This document shows, one piece after another, positions 15,654 to 23,877 of a DNA stretch of 61,633 nt. The notes under the pieces are model-generated. The model searched no databases and was not told the DNA's origin. It saw only the letters and a program-made list of their open reading frames with translations. Source of the stretch: an uncultured Roseburia sp. (GTDB taxonomy: Bacteria; Bacillota; Clostridia; Lachnospirales; Lachnospiraceae); NCBI GenBank assembly GCA_934292805.1, contig CAKQXQ010000013.1, forward strand, positions 1-61,633, written 5' to 3'. Each line of letters begins with the position of its first letter. Position 1 is the stretch's first letter. The translations under genes and the position numbers were made by a program.

Positions 15654-15683
15654 TTTACAAACAGATAGTGCTTGTGTTATACT
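15654..15683 (+). promoter_or_regulatory. Promoter of rpsO
   Basis: TTTACA (15654-15659), 18-base spacing, TATACT (15678-15683) with an extended TG (TGTTATACT). Confidence 0.75.
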
Positions 15684-15688
15684 AAACC

Positions 15689-15780
15689 AGTATGAGTTTA
15701 GCCCATATTCGGTGGATGGACACTCCGACCTTTCACTGAGTATCACATACATTTTGGGCGTTTCATTAATAAGAAGGAGG
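15689..15780 (+). promoter_or_regulatory. Structured rpsO leader, candidate S15 autoregulatory RNA
   Basis: An ~90-nt leader can fold as a three-way junction. The outer stem is ATGA (15692-15695) / TCAT (15763-15766) continued by GCCCA (15701-15705) / TGGGC (15755-15759). Hairpin one is TCGG (15709-15712) / CCGA (15725-15728). Hairpin two is GTAT / ATAC (15740-15750). S15 of several bacteria represses its own mRNA by binding a junction that mimics its 16S rRNA site. The fold was drawn by eye and was not compared with known S15 leader classes. Confidence 0.5.
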
Positions 15781-15788
15781 ATCATACA

Positions 15789-16055
15789 ATGATCGCAAAA
15801 GAAAAGAAACAGGAAATTATCGCTAAATACGGCAGAACAGCAAATGATACTGGATCTCCAGAGGTACAGGTAGCTCTTTTAACAGCTCGTATCACTGAGT
15901 TAACAGATCATTTAAAAGACAACCCGAACGATCATCATTCCAGAAGAGGTCTTCTGAAAATGGTAGGTCAGAGACGTGGTTTACTTGCTTACTTAAAGAA
16001 AGTTGATATTGAGAGATATCGTGCATTAATCGAGAGCTTAGGCTTAAGAAAATAG
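15789..16055 (+). CDS. rpsO: 30S ribosomal protein S15
   Basis: An 88-aa protein with the complete S15 pattern (TGSPEVQVALLTARI, NDHHSRRGLLKMVGQRR and the closing YRALIESLGLRK). It binds the central domain of 16S rRNA. AAGGAGG sits 9 bases before the ATG. A terminator follows at once, so it is transcribed separately from pnp, which has its own promoter. Confidence 0.98.
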   Translation: MIAKEKKQEIIAKYGRTANDTGSPEVQVALLTARITELTDHLKDNPNDHHSRRGLLKMVGQRRGLLAYLKKVDIERYRALIESLGLRK

Positions 16056-16071
16056 TAGTAGGTATAAGCAA

Positions 16072-16102
16072 AATAGAGCGGAGTTTTGCCGCTCTATTTT
16101 TA
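16072..16102 (+). terminator. Intrinsic terminator of rpsO
   Basis: Stem AATAGAGCGG / CCGCTCTATT with a 7-nt loop and a T-run. Confidence 0.92.
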
Positions 16103-16105
16103 TGC

Positions 16106-16134
16106 TTGTGCAAATCGATTATTTCTAGTAAAAT
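16106..16134 (+). promoter_or_regulatory. Promoter of pnp
   Basis: TTGTGC (16106-16111), 17-base spacing, TAAAAT (16129-16134), directly behind the rpsO terminator. Confidence 0.7.
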
Positions 16135-16155
16135 TAAACGAGGCAGAAGTCTAAA

Positions 16156-16213
16156 TACCCGAGACCACTGAAGGGTACATGACATGTGCGTGTATGGTTC
16201 AGTAGTTTCGGTA
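16156..16213 (+). promoter_or_regulatory. Long stem in the pnp leader, candidate autoregulatory element
   Basis: The arm at 16156-16172 (TACCCGAGACCACTGAA) pairs with 16198-16213 (TTCAGTAGTTTCGGTA): about 15 pairs with one bulged C, one G-U pair and one mismatch, around a 25-nt loop. E. coli pnp is autoregulated through a leader stem cut by RNase III and then attacked by PNPase, so a comparable role is plausible. It is unproven here. Confidence 0.5.
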
Positions 16214-16272
16214 CTTTTGCTTAAGTCACACAGTATGATGTGGCGTATACAATGATGAAAAGGAGAAAAAAC

Positions 16273-18366
16273 ATGTATAAAAGTTTTTCAATGGAACTTG
16301 CCGGCAGAACTCTTACAGTAGATATCGGAAGAGTATGTGCACAGGCGAATGGTGCAGCCTTGATCAAATATGGTGAGACAACAGTATTATCCACTGTTGT
16401 AGCATCTGACAAACCAAGAGATGGTGTAGATTTCTTCCCATTAAGCGTTGAGTTTGAGGAGAAGATGTACGCAGTAGGAAAGATCCCGGGAGGATTCAAT
16501 AAGAGAGAAGGAAAGGCATCTGAGAATGCGATCCTTACATCACGTGTTATCGATCGTCCAATGAGACCTTTATTCCCGAAAGATTACCGTAACGATGTTA
16601 CTTTGAATAACATGGTAATGTCTGTAGATCCGGAATGCCGTCCGGAAGTAGTAGGTATGATCGGTTCAGCACTTGTTACTACAATGTCAGATATCCCATT
16701 TGACGGTCCATGTGCGATGACACAGATGGGTATGGTTGACGGAGAGTTTGTTGTAAACCCATCACAGAAAGTATGGGACGAAGGCGATTTACAGCTGACA
16801 GTTGCATCTACAAGAACAAAAGTGATTATGATCGAAGCCGGTGCGAATGAGATCCCGGAAGAGAAGATGATCGAAGCAATCTACAAATGCCATGATGTAA
16901 ACCAGACAGTGATCGAGTTCATGGATAAGATTGTTGCTGAATGTGGAAAACCAAAGCATGAATATACAAGCTGTGCAATCCCGGAAGAGATGTTTGCAGC
17001 AATGAGAGAGATTGTTACTCCGGAAGATATGGAGAATGCTGTTTTCACAGATGAAAAACAGAAACGTGAAGAGAATATCCGTGAGATCACAGATAAATTA
17101 GCAGAAGCATTTGCAGAAAATGAAGAATGGCTTGCTCTTTTAGGAGAGGCTGTTTACCAGTATCAGAAGAAGACAGTACGTAAGATGATCTTAAAAGACC
17201 ATAAGCGTCCGGATGGTCGTGCAATCAATCAGATCCGTCCTCTGGCAGCAGAAGTTGACCTGATTCCAAGAGTACATGGTTCAGCAATGTTCACACGTGG
17301 ACAGACACAGATCTGTGATGTGGTTACGTTAGCTCCATTATCAGAAGTTCAGAAGATTGATGGATTAGATGCAAATATTACAACTAAGAGATATATGCAT
17401 CAGTACAACTTCCCTGCATATTCTGTAGGTGAGACAAAGGTATCACGTGGACCGGGACGTCGTGAGATCGGACACGGAGCATTAGCAGAGAAAGCTTTAA
17501 CAGCAGTATTGCCAACAGAGGAAGAATTCCCATATACGATCCGTGCAGTATCTGAGACATTTGAGTCTAACGGATCTACATCCATGGCATCTACTTGTGC
17601 ATCCTGTATGGCACTTATGGCAGCCGGTGTACCGATCAAAGCTATGGTAGCTGGTATTTCCTGTGGCCTTGTAACAGGTGAGACAGATGATGATTATATC
17701 GTTTTAACTGATATTCAGGGACTTGAAGATTTCTTTGGAGATATGGACTTTAAAGTAACCGGTACTCACAAAGGTATCACAGCAATCCAGATGGATATCA
17801 AGATTCATGGTCTTACAAGACCAATCGTTGAAGAAGCGATTGCAAGAACACGCGAAGCAAGACTTTACATCATGGATGAAGTTATGTCCAAAGCTATTTC
17901 AGAGTCTCGTAAAGAGGTTGCAGAATATGCACCGAAGATCATCCAGATTCAGATCGATCCTAACAAGATCGGTGATGTTGTTGGTCAGAAGGGTAAGACG
18001 ATCAACGAGATCATTGCACGTACAAATGTTAAGATTGATATTACAGATGAGGGTGCAGTATCCGTATGCGGAACAGATAAGGCTAAGATGGAAGAAGCAA
18101 TTGACATGATCCGCACGATCACAACAGATTTCGAAGAAGGCCAGATCTTTACCGGTACTGTTGTAAGCATCAAGGAATTTGGTGCATTTATCGAATTCGC
18201 TCCTGGAAAAGAGGGAATGGTACATATTTCCAAGATTTCCAAAGAGAGAATCAATCGTGTAGAAGATGTTCTTACATTAGGCGATAAAGTAACAGTTGTA
18301 TGCCTTGGAAAAGATAAGATGGGAAGAATCAGTTTCTCTATGAAAGATGTTCCAGAGAACAACTAA
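16273..18366 (+). CDS. pnp: Polyribonucleotide nucleotidyltransferase (PNPase)
   Basis: A 697-aa 3'-5' phosphorolytic exoribonuclease. Two RNase PH domains (residues about 10-140 and 310-540; GRTLTVDIG and …VHGSAMFTRGQTQ…) flank a helical linker, followed by a KH domain (IGDVVGQKGKTINEII, near 565) and a C-terminal S1 domain (GTVVSIKEFGAFIEF, near 630). The length is usual. Three in-frame ATGs lie upstream from 16249, but AGGAG at 16261-16265 indicates the ATG at 16273. The leader contains a long stem that may mediate autoregulation. Confidence 0.97.
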   Translation: MYKSFSMELAGRTLTVDIGRVCAQANGAALIKYGETTVLSTVVASDKPRDGVDFFPLSVEFEEKMYAVGKIPGGFNKREGKASENAILTSRVIDRPMRPLFPKDYRNDVTLNNMVMSVDPECRPEVVGMIGSALVTTMSDIPFDGPCAMTQMGMVDGEFVVNPSQKVWDEGDLQLTVASTRTKVIMIEAGANEIPEEKMIEAIYKCHDVNQTVIEFMDKIVAECGKPKHEYTSCAIPEEMFAAMREIVTPEDMENAVFTDEKQKREENIREITDKLAEAFAENEEWLALLGEAVYQYQKKTVRKMILKDHKRPDGRAINQIRPLAAEVDLIPRVHGSAMFTRGQTQICDVVTLAPLSEVQKIDGLDANITTKRYMHQYNFPAYSVGETKVSRGPGRREIGHGALAEKALTAVLPTEEEFPYTIRAVSETFESNGSTSMASTCASCMALMAAGVPIKAMVAGISCGLVTGETDDDYIVLTDIQGLEDFFGDMDFKVTGTHKGITAIQMDIKIHGLTRPIVEEAIARTREARLYIMDEVMSKAISESRKEVAEYAPKIIQIQIDPNKIGDVVGQKGKTINEIIARTNVKIDITDEGAVSVCGTDKAKMEEAIDMIRTITTDFEEGQIFTGTVVSIKEFGAFIEFAPGKEGMVHISKISKERINRVEDVLTLGDKVTVVCLGKDKMGRISFSMKDVPENN

Positions 18367-18385
18367 ACAGATAAAAGAATGATAT

Positions 18386-18429
18386 ATGAGGTGTTTCTTG
18401 AAGTAAAATTTGAGGAACACCTCATTTTA
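18386..18429 (+). terminator. Intrinsic terminator of pnp
   Basis: Stem ATGAGGTGTT / AACACCTCAT with a 20-nt loop, followed by TTTTA. The T-tract is short, so efficiency may be moderate. Confidence 0.75.
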
Positions 18430-18492
18430 ATGTAGCAGATACGATTCACTTAACAGCCATGACTTTCATATATTGAAAGAAAAAGGGATTTT

Positions 18493-19401
18493 ATGGATCG
18501 GGTAAAAAGGGTCATTCATTGTGACCGTGCATATAAAATGGGTTTGACCGGAAAAAATATTACTGTGGCGATCATGGATACCGGGATTGCACCACATCCG
18601 GATTTTAACCGGAGAATTCTACATTTTGAAGATTTCTGCCAGAAAAAACTGGCGGTTTATGATGACAACGGACATGGCACCCATATTGCCGGAATTCTTG
18701 GCGGAAGTGGTGAAATGTCAGAAAATGCACATGGAGTACGGATCCTTAGCGGAGTGGCACCCGGTGTGAACTTCCTTATTTTAAAAGTATTGGATCAAAA
18801 GGGAAGTGGACTTACAAGCCATGTGCTCACAGGGATGGACTGGCTTTTGAAACACAGGGAAAGATTTCAGGTGAAAATTTTAAATATATCAGTCGGGATG
18901 ATGGCAGGTGCAGGGAGAAAAGATCAGGAGAATCTTCTCCGGGCTGTGGAAGAAGCATGGAACCAGGGGATTATGGTAGTGACTGCCGCAGGAAATAACG
19001 GACCAAAAGAAAACTCAGTGACAGTTCCCGGTATTTCAAGAAAAGTTGTGACGGTCGGAAGCTGGGATGATAATGTAGCAGAAATAGGAAGCGGTGGACG
19101 CCTGGTGAGAAATTATAGCGGATTCGGCCCGACAGAATGTTGTATTGTAAAGCCGGAAGTCCTCGCTCCGGGAACCAACGTGAAAAGCTGCAGCAGGGAT
19201 GCCAGAGGATACACGATAAAAAGTGGTACGTCTATGGCTGCGCCTGTCGTATCAGGAGCCATTGCACTTGCATATCAGAAACATCCGGATTATACACCGG
19301 CGGAGATGAAAATAAAACTTTATGAGAGTGCATATCCAAGAGGGGAACAGATTGGAAGAAGATGTTGGGGGATGCTACATGTCGACAACCTTGTAGTTTG
19401 A
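18493..19401 (+). CDS. S8 subtilisin-like serine protease, intracellular type
   Basis: A 302-aa subtilase with the full catalytic triad: Asp in VAIMDTGI (near residue 29), His in GHGTHIAG (near 62) and Ser in SGTSMAAP (near 247), plus the oxyanion Asn region TAAGNNGP. There is no signal peptide and almost no propeptide; the catalytic domain begins about 20 residues in. This resembles intracellular subtilisins or the sporulation-associated S8 proteases of clostridia, not secreted subtilisins. It sits between pnp and cls with no clear operon partner. The substrate is unknown. Confidence 0.88.
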   Translation: MDRVKRVIHCDRAYKMGLTGKNITVAIMDTGIAPHPDFNRRILHFEDFCQKKLAVYDDNGHGTHIAGILGGSGEMSENAHGVRILSGVAPGVNFLILKVLDQKGSGLTSHVLTGMDWLLKHRERFQVKILNISVGMMAGAGRKDQENLLRAVEEAWNQGIMVVTAAGNNGPKENSVTVPGISRKVVTVGSWDDNVAEIGSGGRLVRNYSGFGPTECCIVKPEVLAPGTNVKSCSRDARGYTIKSGTSMAAPVVSGAIALAYQKHPDYTPAEMKIKLYESAYPRGEQIGRRCWGMLHVDNLVV

Positions 19402-19451
19402 CATTTTAAAAATCAAATATTAGAATGATGGGAAAGGGGCGAGAAATACAG

Positions 19452-20987
19452 ATGAAAAAAATAGCACATTTATTATTAGGAAGATTTTCAATCGTTGCAG
19501 TTTCCATTATTTTGCAGTTTACATGGCTTGTGATGGTCATGTATCAATTCAGTTATCAGTTCACATATGCAAACCTTGCAATCCGTACACTTGCCATTAT
19601 TGTGGTACTTGTGATCGTAAATCGTTGGACGAATCCGGCAAATAAACTTTCCTGGACATTTATCATTTTGTTGTCACCGGTATTAGGGCTGCTTTTGTAT
19701 ATGATTTTTGGCAGATCAAGCCTGACGAAGAAAACACAGGAGCGGATGGATTCCATAAACCGCGAAGTCAATGCCTGCCTTTATCAGACACCGGAGATAA
19801 AGAAACAGTTAAAAGAGGAAGATATTTCTGCTTACCGGCAGTCGAAGTATATCAATGACTGGGCAGGATTCCCATTGTATTGCAATACATCTACAAAATA
19901 TTATCGCTGCGGAGAAGAAATGTTTCCGGATATGCTTGCGGAACTGGAAAAGGCTAAACATTTCATTTTCCTGGAATATTTTATTGTTGATCTTGGTACA
20001 ATGTTTGACAGTATCGTAGAGATTTTGGAACGAAAGAGTAAAGAGGGCGTGGATGTCAGGCTGATTTATGATGATATCGGATGCATTAATACACTGCCGC
20101 CGAAATACTATAAAACTTTGCAGAAAAAGGGAATCAAGTGTGCCGCATTTAATCCATTCCGTCCGATTATGTCGGTTATTATGAACAATAGAGACCACAG
20201 AAAGATTTTTGTGGTGGATGGAAAGGTTGGATTCACCGGCGGCATCAACCTTGCAGATGAGTATATTAATAAAGCGTCCAGATTCGGATATTGGAAGGAT
20301 ACAGGTATCCGTCTTGAGGGCGAAGCTGTATGGAGCATGACCGCAATGTTTCTTGAGATGTGGAATTATATTAACCACTCTTCGGAAGACTACAGACAGT
20401 TTATGCCGCAGGTTTATCAGAAGGAGTCGTTCAAGCAGGATGGGTATGTGCAGCCATACAGTGATACGCCATTGGATCATGAGACGGTCGGAGAGAATAT
20501 TTACCTTAATATTATTAATCATGCGGAACGATATGTATACATTTTTACACCATATCTGATCGTTGACAATGAAATGCTTGTAAGTCTTTGCAATGCAGCA
20601 AAAAGAGGCGTGGATGTCCGTATTGTAACACCGGGTATTCCGGATAAAAAGATGATATATCTTCTGACACAGTCACATTATGAGCCACTGCTTAAGTGTG
20701 GTGTAAAAATATACCAGTATACACCTGGATTTATCCATGCAAAAAGTTTCCTCTGCGATGATAAGATCGGAACGGTTGGCAGTATTAACCTGGATTACCG
20801 AAGTCTTTATCTTCATTTTGAATGTGGTGTGTTTATGTATAAGACGAAAGCACTGGAGCAGTTAAAAGAAGATTGCCTGGATACTTTTGCCGTTTCCGAG
20901 GAGATGACACTGGAATTCTGCAGAAGACAGAATGTGTTTGTGCATGCATTCCAGGGTATGATGCGTCTGTTTGCACCATTGCTTTAA
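19452..20987 (+). CDS. cls: Cardiolipin synthase (phospholipase D superfamily)
   Basis: A 511-aa membrane enzyme that condenses phosphatidylglycerol to cardiolipin. Two N-terminal transmembrane helices (residues about 10-30 and 35-55; then PANKLSWTFIILLSPVLGLL) precede two phospholipase D motifs, DHRKIFVVDG (near 247) and FIHAKSFLCDD (near 427), each with the HxK…D catalytic pattern. The start is taken at 19452 because AAAGGGGCGAG precedes it; an ATG at 19425 gives a 9-residue extension with a poorer ribosome-binding site. It follows the S8 protease gene by 50 bases. Confidence 0.93.
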   Translation: MKKIAHLLLGRFSIVAVSIILQFTWLVMVMYQFSYQFTYANLAIRTLAIIVVLVIVNRWTNPANKLSWTFIILLSPVLGLLLYMIFGRSSLTKKTQERMDSINREVNACLYQTPEIKKQLKEEDISAYRQSKYINDWAGFPLYCNTSTKYYRCGEEMFPDMLAELEKAKHFIFLEYFIVDLGTMFDSIVEILERKSKEGVDVRLIYDDIGCINTLPPKYYKTLQKKGIKCAAFNPFRPIMSVIMNNRDHRKIFVVDGKVGFTGGINLADEYINKASRFGYWKDTGIRLEGEAVWSMTAMFLEMWNYINHSSEDYRQFMPQVYQKESFKQDGYVQPYSDTPLDHETVGENIYLNIINHAERYVYIFTPYLIVDNEMLVSLCNAAKRGVDVRIVTPGIPDKKMIYLLTQSHYEPLLKCGVKIYQYTPGFIHAKSFLCDDKIGTVGSINLDYRSLYLHFECGVFMYKTKALEQLKEDCLDTFAVSEEMTLEFCRRQNVFVHAFQGMMRLFAPLL

Positions 20988-21005
20988 AAGTTTTTGCGGA
21001 AAAAT

Positions 21006-22235
21006 CTACGGAAGATAACAGGATAGCAATTCCATAAGACAGTCGTGGTATGCAGCAGCAGCGATATTCTGTGCACACAAAATATCGACAGTGCCAAGCG
21101 TTTTGTTCCCGAGCTTATAGACAGCTCTTCCGAGCACATCACCGGAAAGAACAGGGGCGTTGACAAAATCCGGCAGCTCAAATTCTTTTGTGATACCGGA
21201 GAGCTCTGTTTCGTTTGTGACCACATATTGAAACGACGAACGATAAGAGAGGGGGACTTCATTGGAAGTTCCCTTTTTTACCGGGATCGAAGAAAGAATA
21301 TCTGTATTTTCATCTACAAAAATCTGATATTTGGAAAAACCATAATTTAATAGTGAGGATGCGTCCGTAAAACGGGCTTTGGGGTCAGGAGCTGCCATTA
21401 TAACTGCGATCAGTTCCATGCCATCTTTTTTGGCAGTGGCAGAAACACAATATTTGGCGAGACTTGTAGAACCGGTTTTCAGTCCTGTTGCATATGGGTA
21501 TTGCCGGATCAGCCGATTTGTGTTTGTCAGACCAAAATCCTGCGTTCCGCGTTTTGTGATATGGGTGATCGTATCCGTCCAGATCGTGGAATACTCATGT
21601 ATCTGGGGATATTTCATTGTCAGCTCACGTGACATCAGAGCTACGTCGTAAGCACTGGTCAGATGCCCATCGGCATCCAGACCACAGCAGTTTACGAATG
21701 TGGTATCGTTCATGCCAAGCTCTTTCGCACGCCGGTTCATATTTTCGACAAAAGCGGCTTCTGTTCCACTGATATGTTCAGCCATTGCAACACAGGCATC
21801 ATTTGCACTTGCAACACTGATGCATTTGATCAGGGTATCTACCGTCTGTGTTTCTCCCTGCTCAAGAAAAACCTGTGATCCGCCCATACTGGCAGCATAT
21901 TCGGACACTGTGACAGTATCATCAGTGGCAATCCCACCGGATGAGATCGCATCAAAAATAAGAATCAGAGTCATGATTTTTGTGATGCTTGCAGGACGTA
22001 AAAGGGCATGAGAATCTTTCTCATAGAGGATGGTACCTGTGGAGGCTTCCATAAGAAGAACGCTTGGGGCAGAAAGATCGAAAACATCAGCTTCATTGGT
22101 GTCACCCGGTATCGAATCAGTTTTTTTGATATTTTCCTGTGAAATGGAATGATTACAAAAGACAGGAAAAAAAGACAGATTATTGTTGAAAATTAGGCTT
22201 GCGGAAAGAAGAACGGAACAAAAGAAATAGGACAT
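21006..22235 (-). CDS. D-alanyl-D-alanine carboxypeptidase (S11 family, DacA/DacF-like)
   Basis: A 409-aa penicillin-binding protein that removes the terminal D-Ala of peptidoglycan. An N-terminal signal sequence (YFFCSVLLSASLIF) is followed by the S11 motifs: SITK in RPASITKIMT, SAN in SVASANDACVA and KTG in TGLKTGSTSLAKYC. After the catalytic domain a PBP5-type C-terminal beta domain is likely. A 21-codon longer frame exists, but GGAGG sits just before the ATG at 22235. It is divergent from scpA and convergent with cls, the two stops being 18 bases apart. Confidence 0.93.
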   Translation of the reverse strand: MSYFFCSVLLSASLIFNNNLSFFPVFCNHSISQENIKKTDSIPGDTNEADVFDLSAPSVLLMEASTGTILYEKDSHALLRPASITKIMTLILIFDAISSGGIATDDTVTVSEYAASMGGSQVFLEQGETQTVDTLIKCISVASANDACVAMAEHISGTEAAFVENMNRRAKELGMNDTTFVNCCGLDADGHLTSAYDVALMSRELTMKYPQIHEYSTIWTDTITHITKRGTQDFGLTNTNRLIRQYPYATGLKTGSTSLAKYCVSATAKKDGMELIAVIMAAPDPKARFTDASSLLNYGFSKYQIFVDENTDILSSIPVKKGTSNEVPLSYRSSFQYVVTNETELSGITKEFELPDFVNAPVLSGDVLGRAVYKLGNKTLGTVDILCAQNIAAAAYHDCLMELLSCYLP

Positions 22236-22288
22236 AGATACCTCCGGTAATTCACAGGATATGCTGAAACTGCAAAAAATAAGGCTGC

Positions 22289-22317
22289 AGTATAACATCT
22301 TTACTGTATTTTAGAAA
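22289..22317 (-). promoter_or_regulatory. Minus-strand extended -10 promoter of the carboxypeptidase gene
   Basis: On the minus strand: TTTCTA (22317-22312), 17-base spacing, TGTTATACT with -10 at 22294-22289. Confidence 0.6.
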
Positions 22318-22336
22318 AGGAACCTGTACATTATGC

Positions 22337-22365
22337 TTGCTTTTTTTTCTTTTTCCATATAAAAT
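22337..22365 (+). promoter_or_regulatory. Promoter of scpAB
   Basis: TTGCTT (22337-22342), 17-base spacing, TAAAAT (22360-22365), about 80 bases before scpA. Confidence 0.65.
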
Positions 22366-22447
22366 TGATACGTTAATGTTTGAAAATGAAATTTGGGGAT
22401 CTGTTTGACACAGACAGACCAGAATCTTGGCATGAGGAGTATCATAT

Positions 22448-23197
22448 ATGGAACTGACTGTAAAACTCCAGGTGTTTGAGGGACCGCTGGATCTGCTTTT
22501 GCATCTGCTGGAAAAGAATAAAGTGAATATTTATGATATTCCGATCGTGGAGATCACGAATCAATATATGGAATACATCGCGGAAATGAAACGGAATGAT
22601 CTGAATATCATGAGTGAATTTCTTGTGATGGCAGCAACACTGATCGATATCAAATCAAGAATGCTGCTCCCGAAGAAAGAATCTGAAGAAGAGGAAGCAG
22701 AAGATCCGAGAGCAGAGCTTGTTTCACAGCTGTTAGAATATAAGATGTACAAATGTATGGCATATGAGTTAAGAGACCGGCAAATTGATGCCGGACAGCT
22801 TTTTTTTAAAGAAGCCACTATCCCGCCGGAGGTTGCGGCATATGAAGAACCGGTAGATCTTGCCCAACTTGTGGGGGATATGAATCTTGCCAGACTGAAT
22901 GAGATATTTAAATCAGTTATGAAGAAACAGTCGGATAAAATCGATCCGGTAAGATCAAAATTCGGACAGATCGAGAAAGAAGAAGTGTCTCTTTCTGATA
23001 CGATGAACTATGTGGAAGATTATTGCAGAACACACAGACAATTCAGTTTTCGGAATCTTCTTGAGGCACAGGCAGGGAAAATGCAGGTGATTGTTACATT
23101 TCTGGCAATCCTGGAGATGATGAAAGTTGGAAAAATATATATATTACAGGAACGGACGTTCGGTGATATTAAAATCGAATCTAAAATTGCAGCATAG
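22448..23197 (+). CDS. scpA: Segregation and condensation protein A (kleisin)
   Basis: A 249-aa kleisin that bridges SMC heads in bacterial condensin. The N-terminal signature FEGPLDLLLHLLEKNKVNIYDIPI is at residues about 9-32, the middle is Glu-rich and the C-terminal winged-helix segment (VTFLAILEMMKVGKIYILQ) is present. GAGGAG stands before the ATG. It is followed by scpB after 11 bases, the standard pair. Confidence 0.96.
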   Translation: MELTVKLQVFEGPLDLLLHLLEKNKVNIYDIPIVEITNQYMEYIAEMKRNDLNIMSEFLVMAATLIDIKSRMLLPKKESEEEEAEDPRAELVSQLLEYKMYKCMAYELRDRQIDAGQLFFKEATIPPEVAAYEEPVDLAQLVGDMNLARLNEIFKSVMKKQSDKIDPVRSKFGQIEKEEVSLSDTMNYVEDYCRTHRQFSFRNLLEAQAGKMQVIVTFLAILEMMKVGKIYILQERTFGDIKIESKIAA

Positions 23198-23208
23198 GAA
23201 ACAGAAAA

Positions 23209-23778
23209 ATGAATGAGAAAAATTATAAAGCAATCGTGGAAGCAATTCTTTTTACAATGGGTGAGTCTGTGGAACTTGGCAGGATTGCCGAAGCACTTGA
23301 GCTTGAAAAAACCGAGGCAAAAAAAATGATCGAAGAACTGGCAGCTGATTATGAGAAGTCAGACAGAGGGATGAAAATTATTGAATTGGAAGATGCTTAT
23401 CAGATGTGCACAAAAAGTGAAATGTACGAATATCTGATCCGCATTGCAAAACAGCCGAAAAAACATGTGCTTACGGATGTCCTTCTTGAAACACTGTCGA
23501 TCATTGCATATAAGCAGCCGATCACAAAGGCTGAAATTGAAAAAATCAGAGGTGTGTCATGTGATCACGCGGTGAACAGACTGGTAGAATATAATCTGGT
23601 GAAAGAACTCGGAAGACTGGACGCACCAGGACGTCCATTGTTATTCGGAACAACGGAGGAATTCTTAAGAAGCTTTGGAGTACAGTCGCTGGACGAGCTG
23701 CCGATGCTGGATCAGGTCCAGATTGAAGAGTTCAAACAGGAAGCAGAAGAAGAGATGAGAGTGAAAATGGAAATATGA
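23209..23778 (+). CDS. scpB: Segregation and condensation protein B
   Basis: A 189-aa tandem winged-helix partner of ScpA in the SMC complex. Family features are the N-terminal KAIVEAILFTMGESVELGRI and the central ETLSIIAYKQPITKAEIE with RGVSCDHAVNRLVE. The length is typical. A terminator follows the stop. Confidence 0.96.
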   Translation: MNEKNYKAIVEAILFTMGESVELGRIAEALELEKTEAKKMIEELAADYEKSDRGMKIIELEDAYQMCTKSEMYEYLIRIAKQPKKHVLTDVLLETLSIIAYKQPITKAEIEKIRGVSCDHAVNRLVEYNLVKELGRLDAPGRPLLFGTTEEFLRSFGVQSLDELPMLDQVQIEEFKQEAEEEMRVKMEI

Positions 23779-23781
23779 TGA

Positions 23782-23815
23782 GTGGAGAAGAATGCCTTCT
23801 CCGCTTTTTCTTTTT
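23782..23815 (+). terminator. Intrinsic terminator of scpAB
   Basis: Stem GTGGAGAAG / CTTCTCCGC (one T-G pair) with a 4-nt loop, followed by TTTTTC and more Ts. Confidence 0.85.
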
Positions 23816-23822
23816 AAAATGA

Positions 23823-23849
23823 ATAGGGAATGTTTCCTATACATATAGT
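23823..23849 (+). promoter_or_regulatory. Candidate sigma-E/sigma-K type sporulation promoter of the dacB-like gene
   Basis: CATATAGT (23842-23849) matches the CATAnnnT -10 shared by sigma-E and sigma-K, with ATA 16 bases upstream (23823-23825), the usual sigma-E spacing. No sigma-A pair is visible in this short gap. Transcription would start near 23856, consistent with use of the TTG at 23878. These consensus elements are short, so this is suggestive only. Confidence 0.35.
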
Positions 23850-23877
23850 TTGTATGAGAAAAAAGAGGGAAACACCA

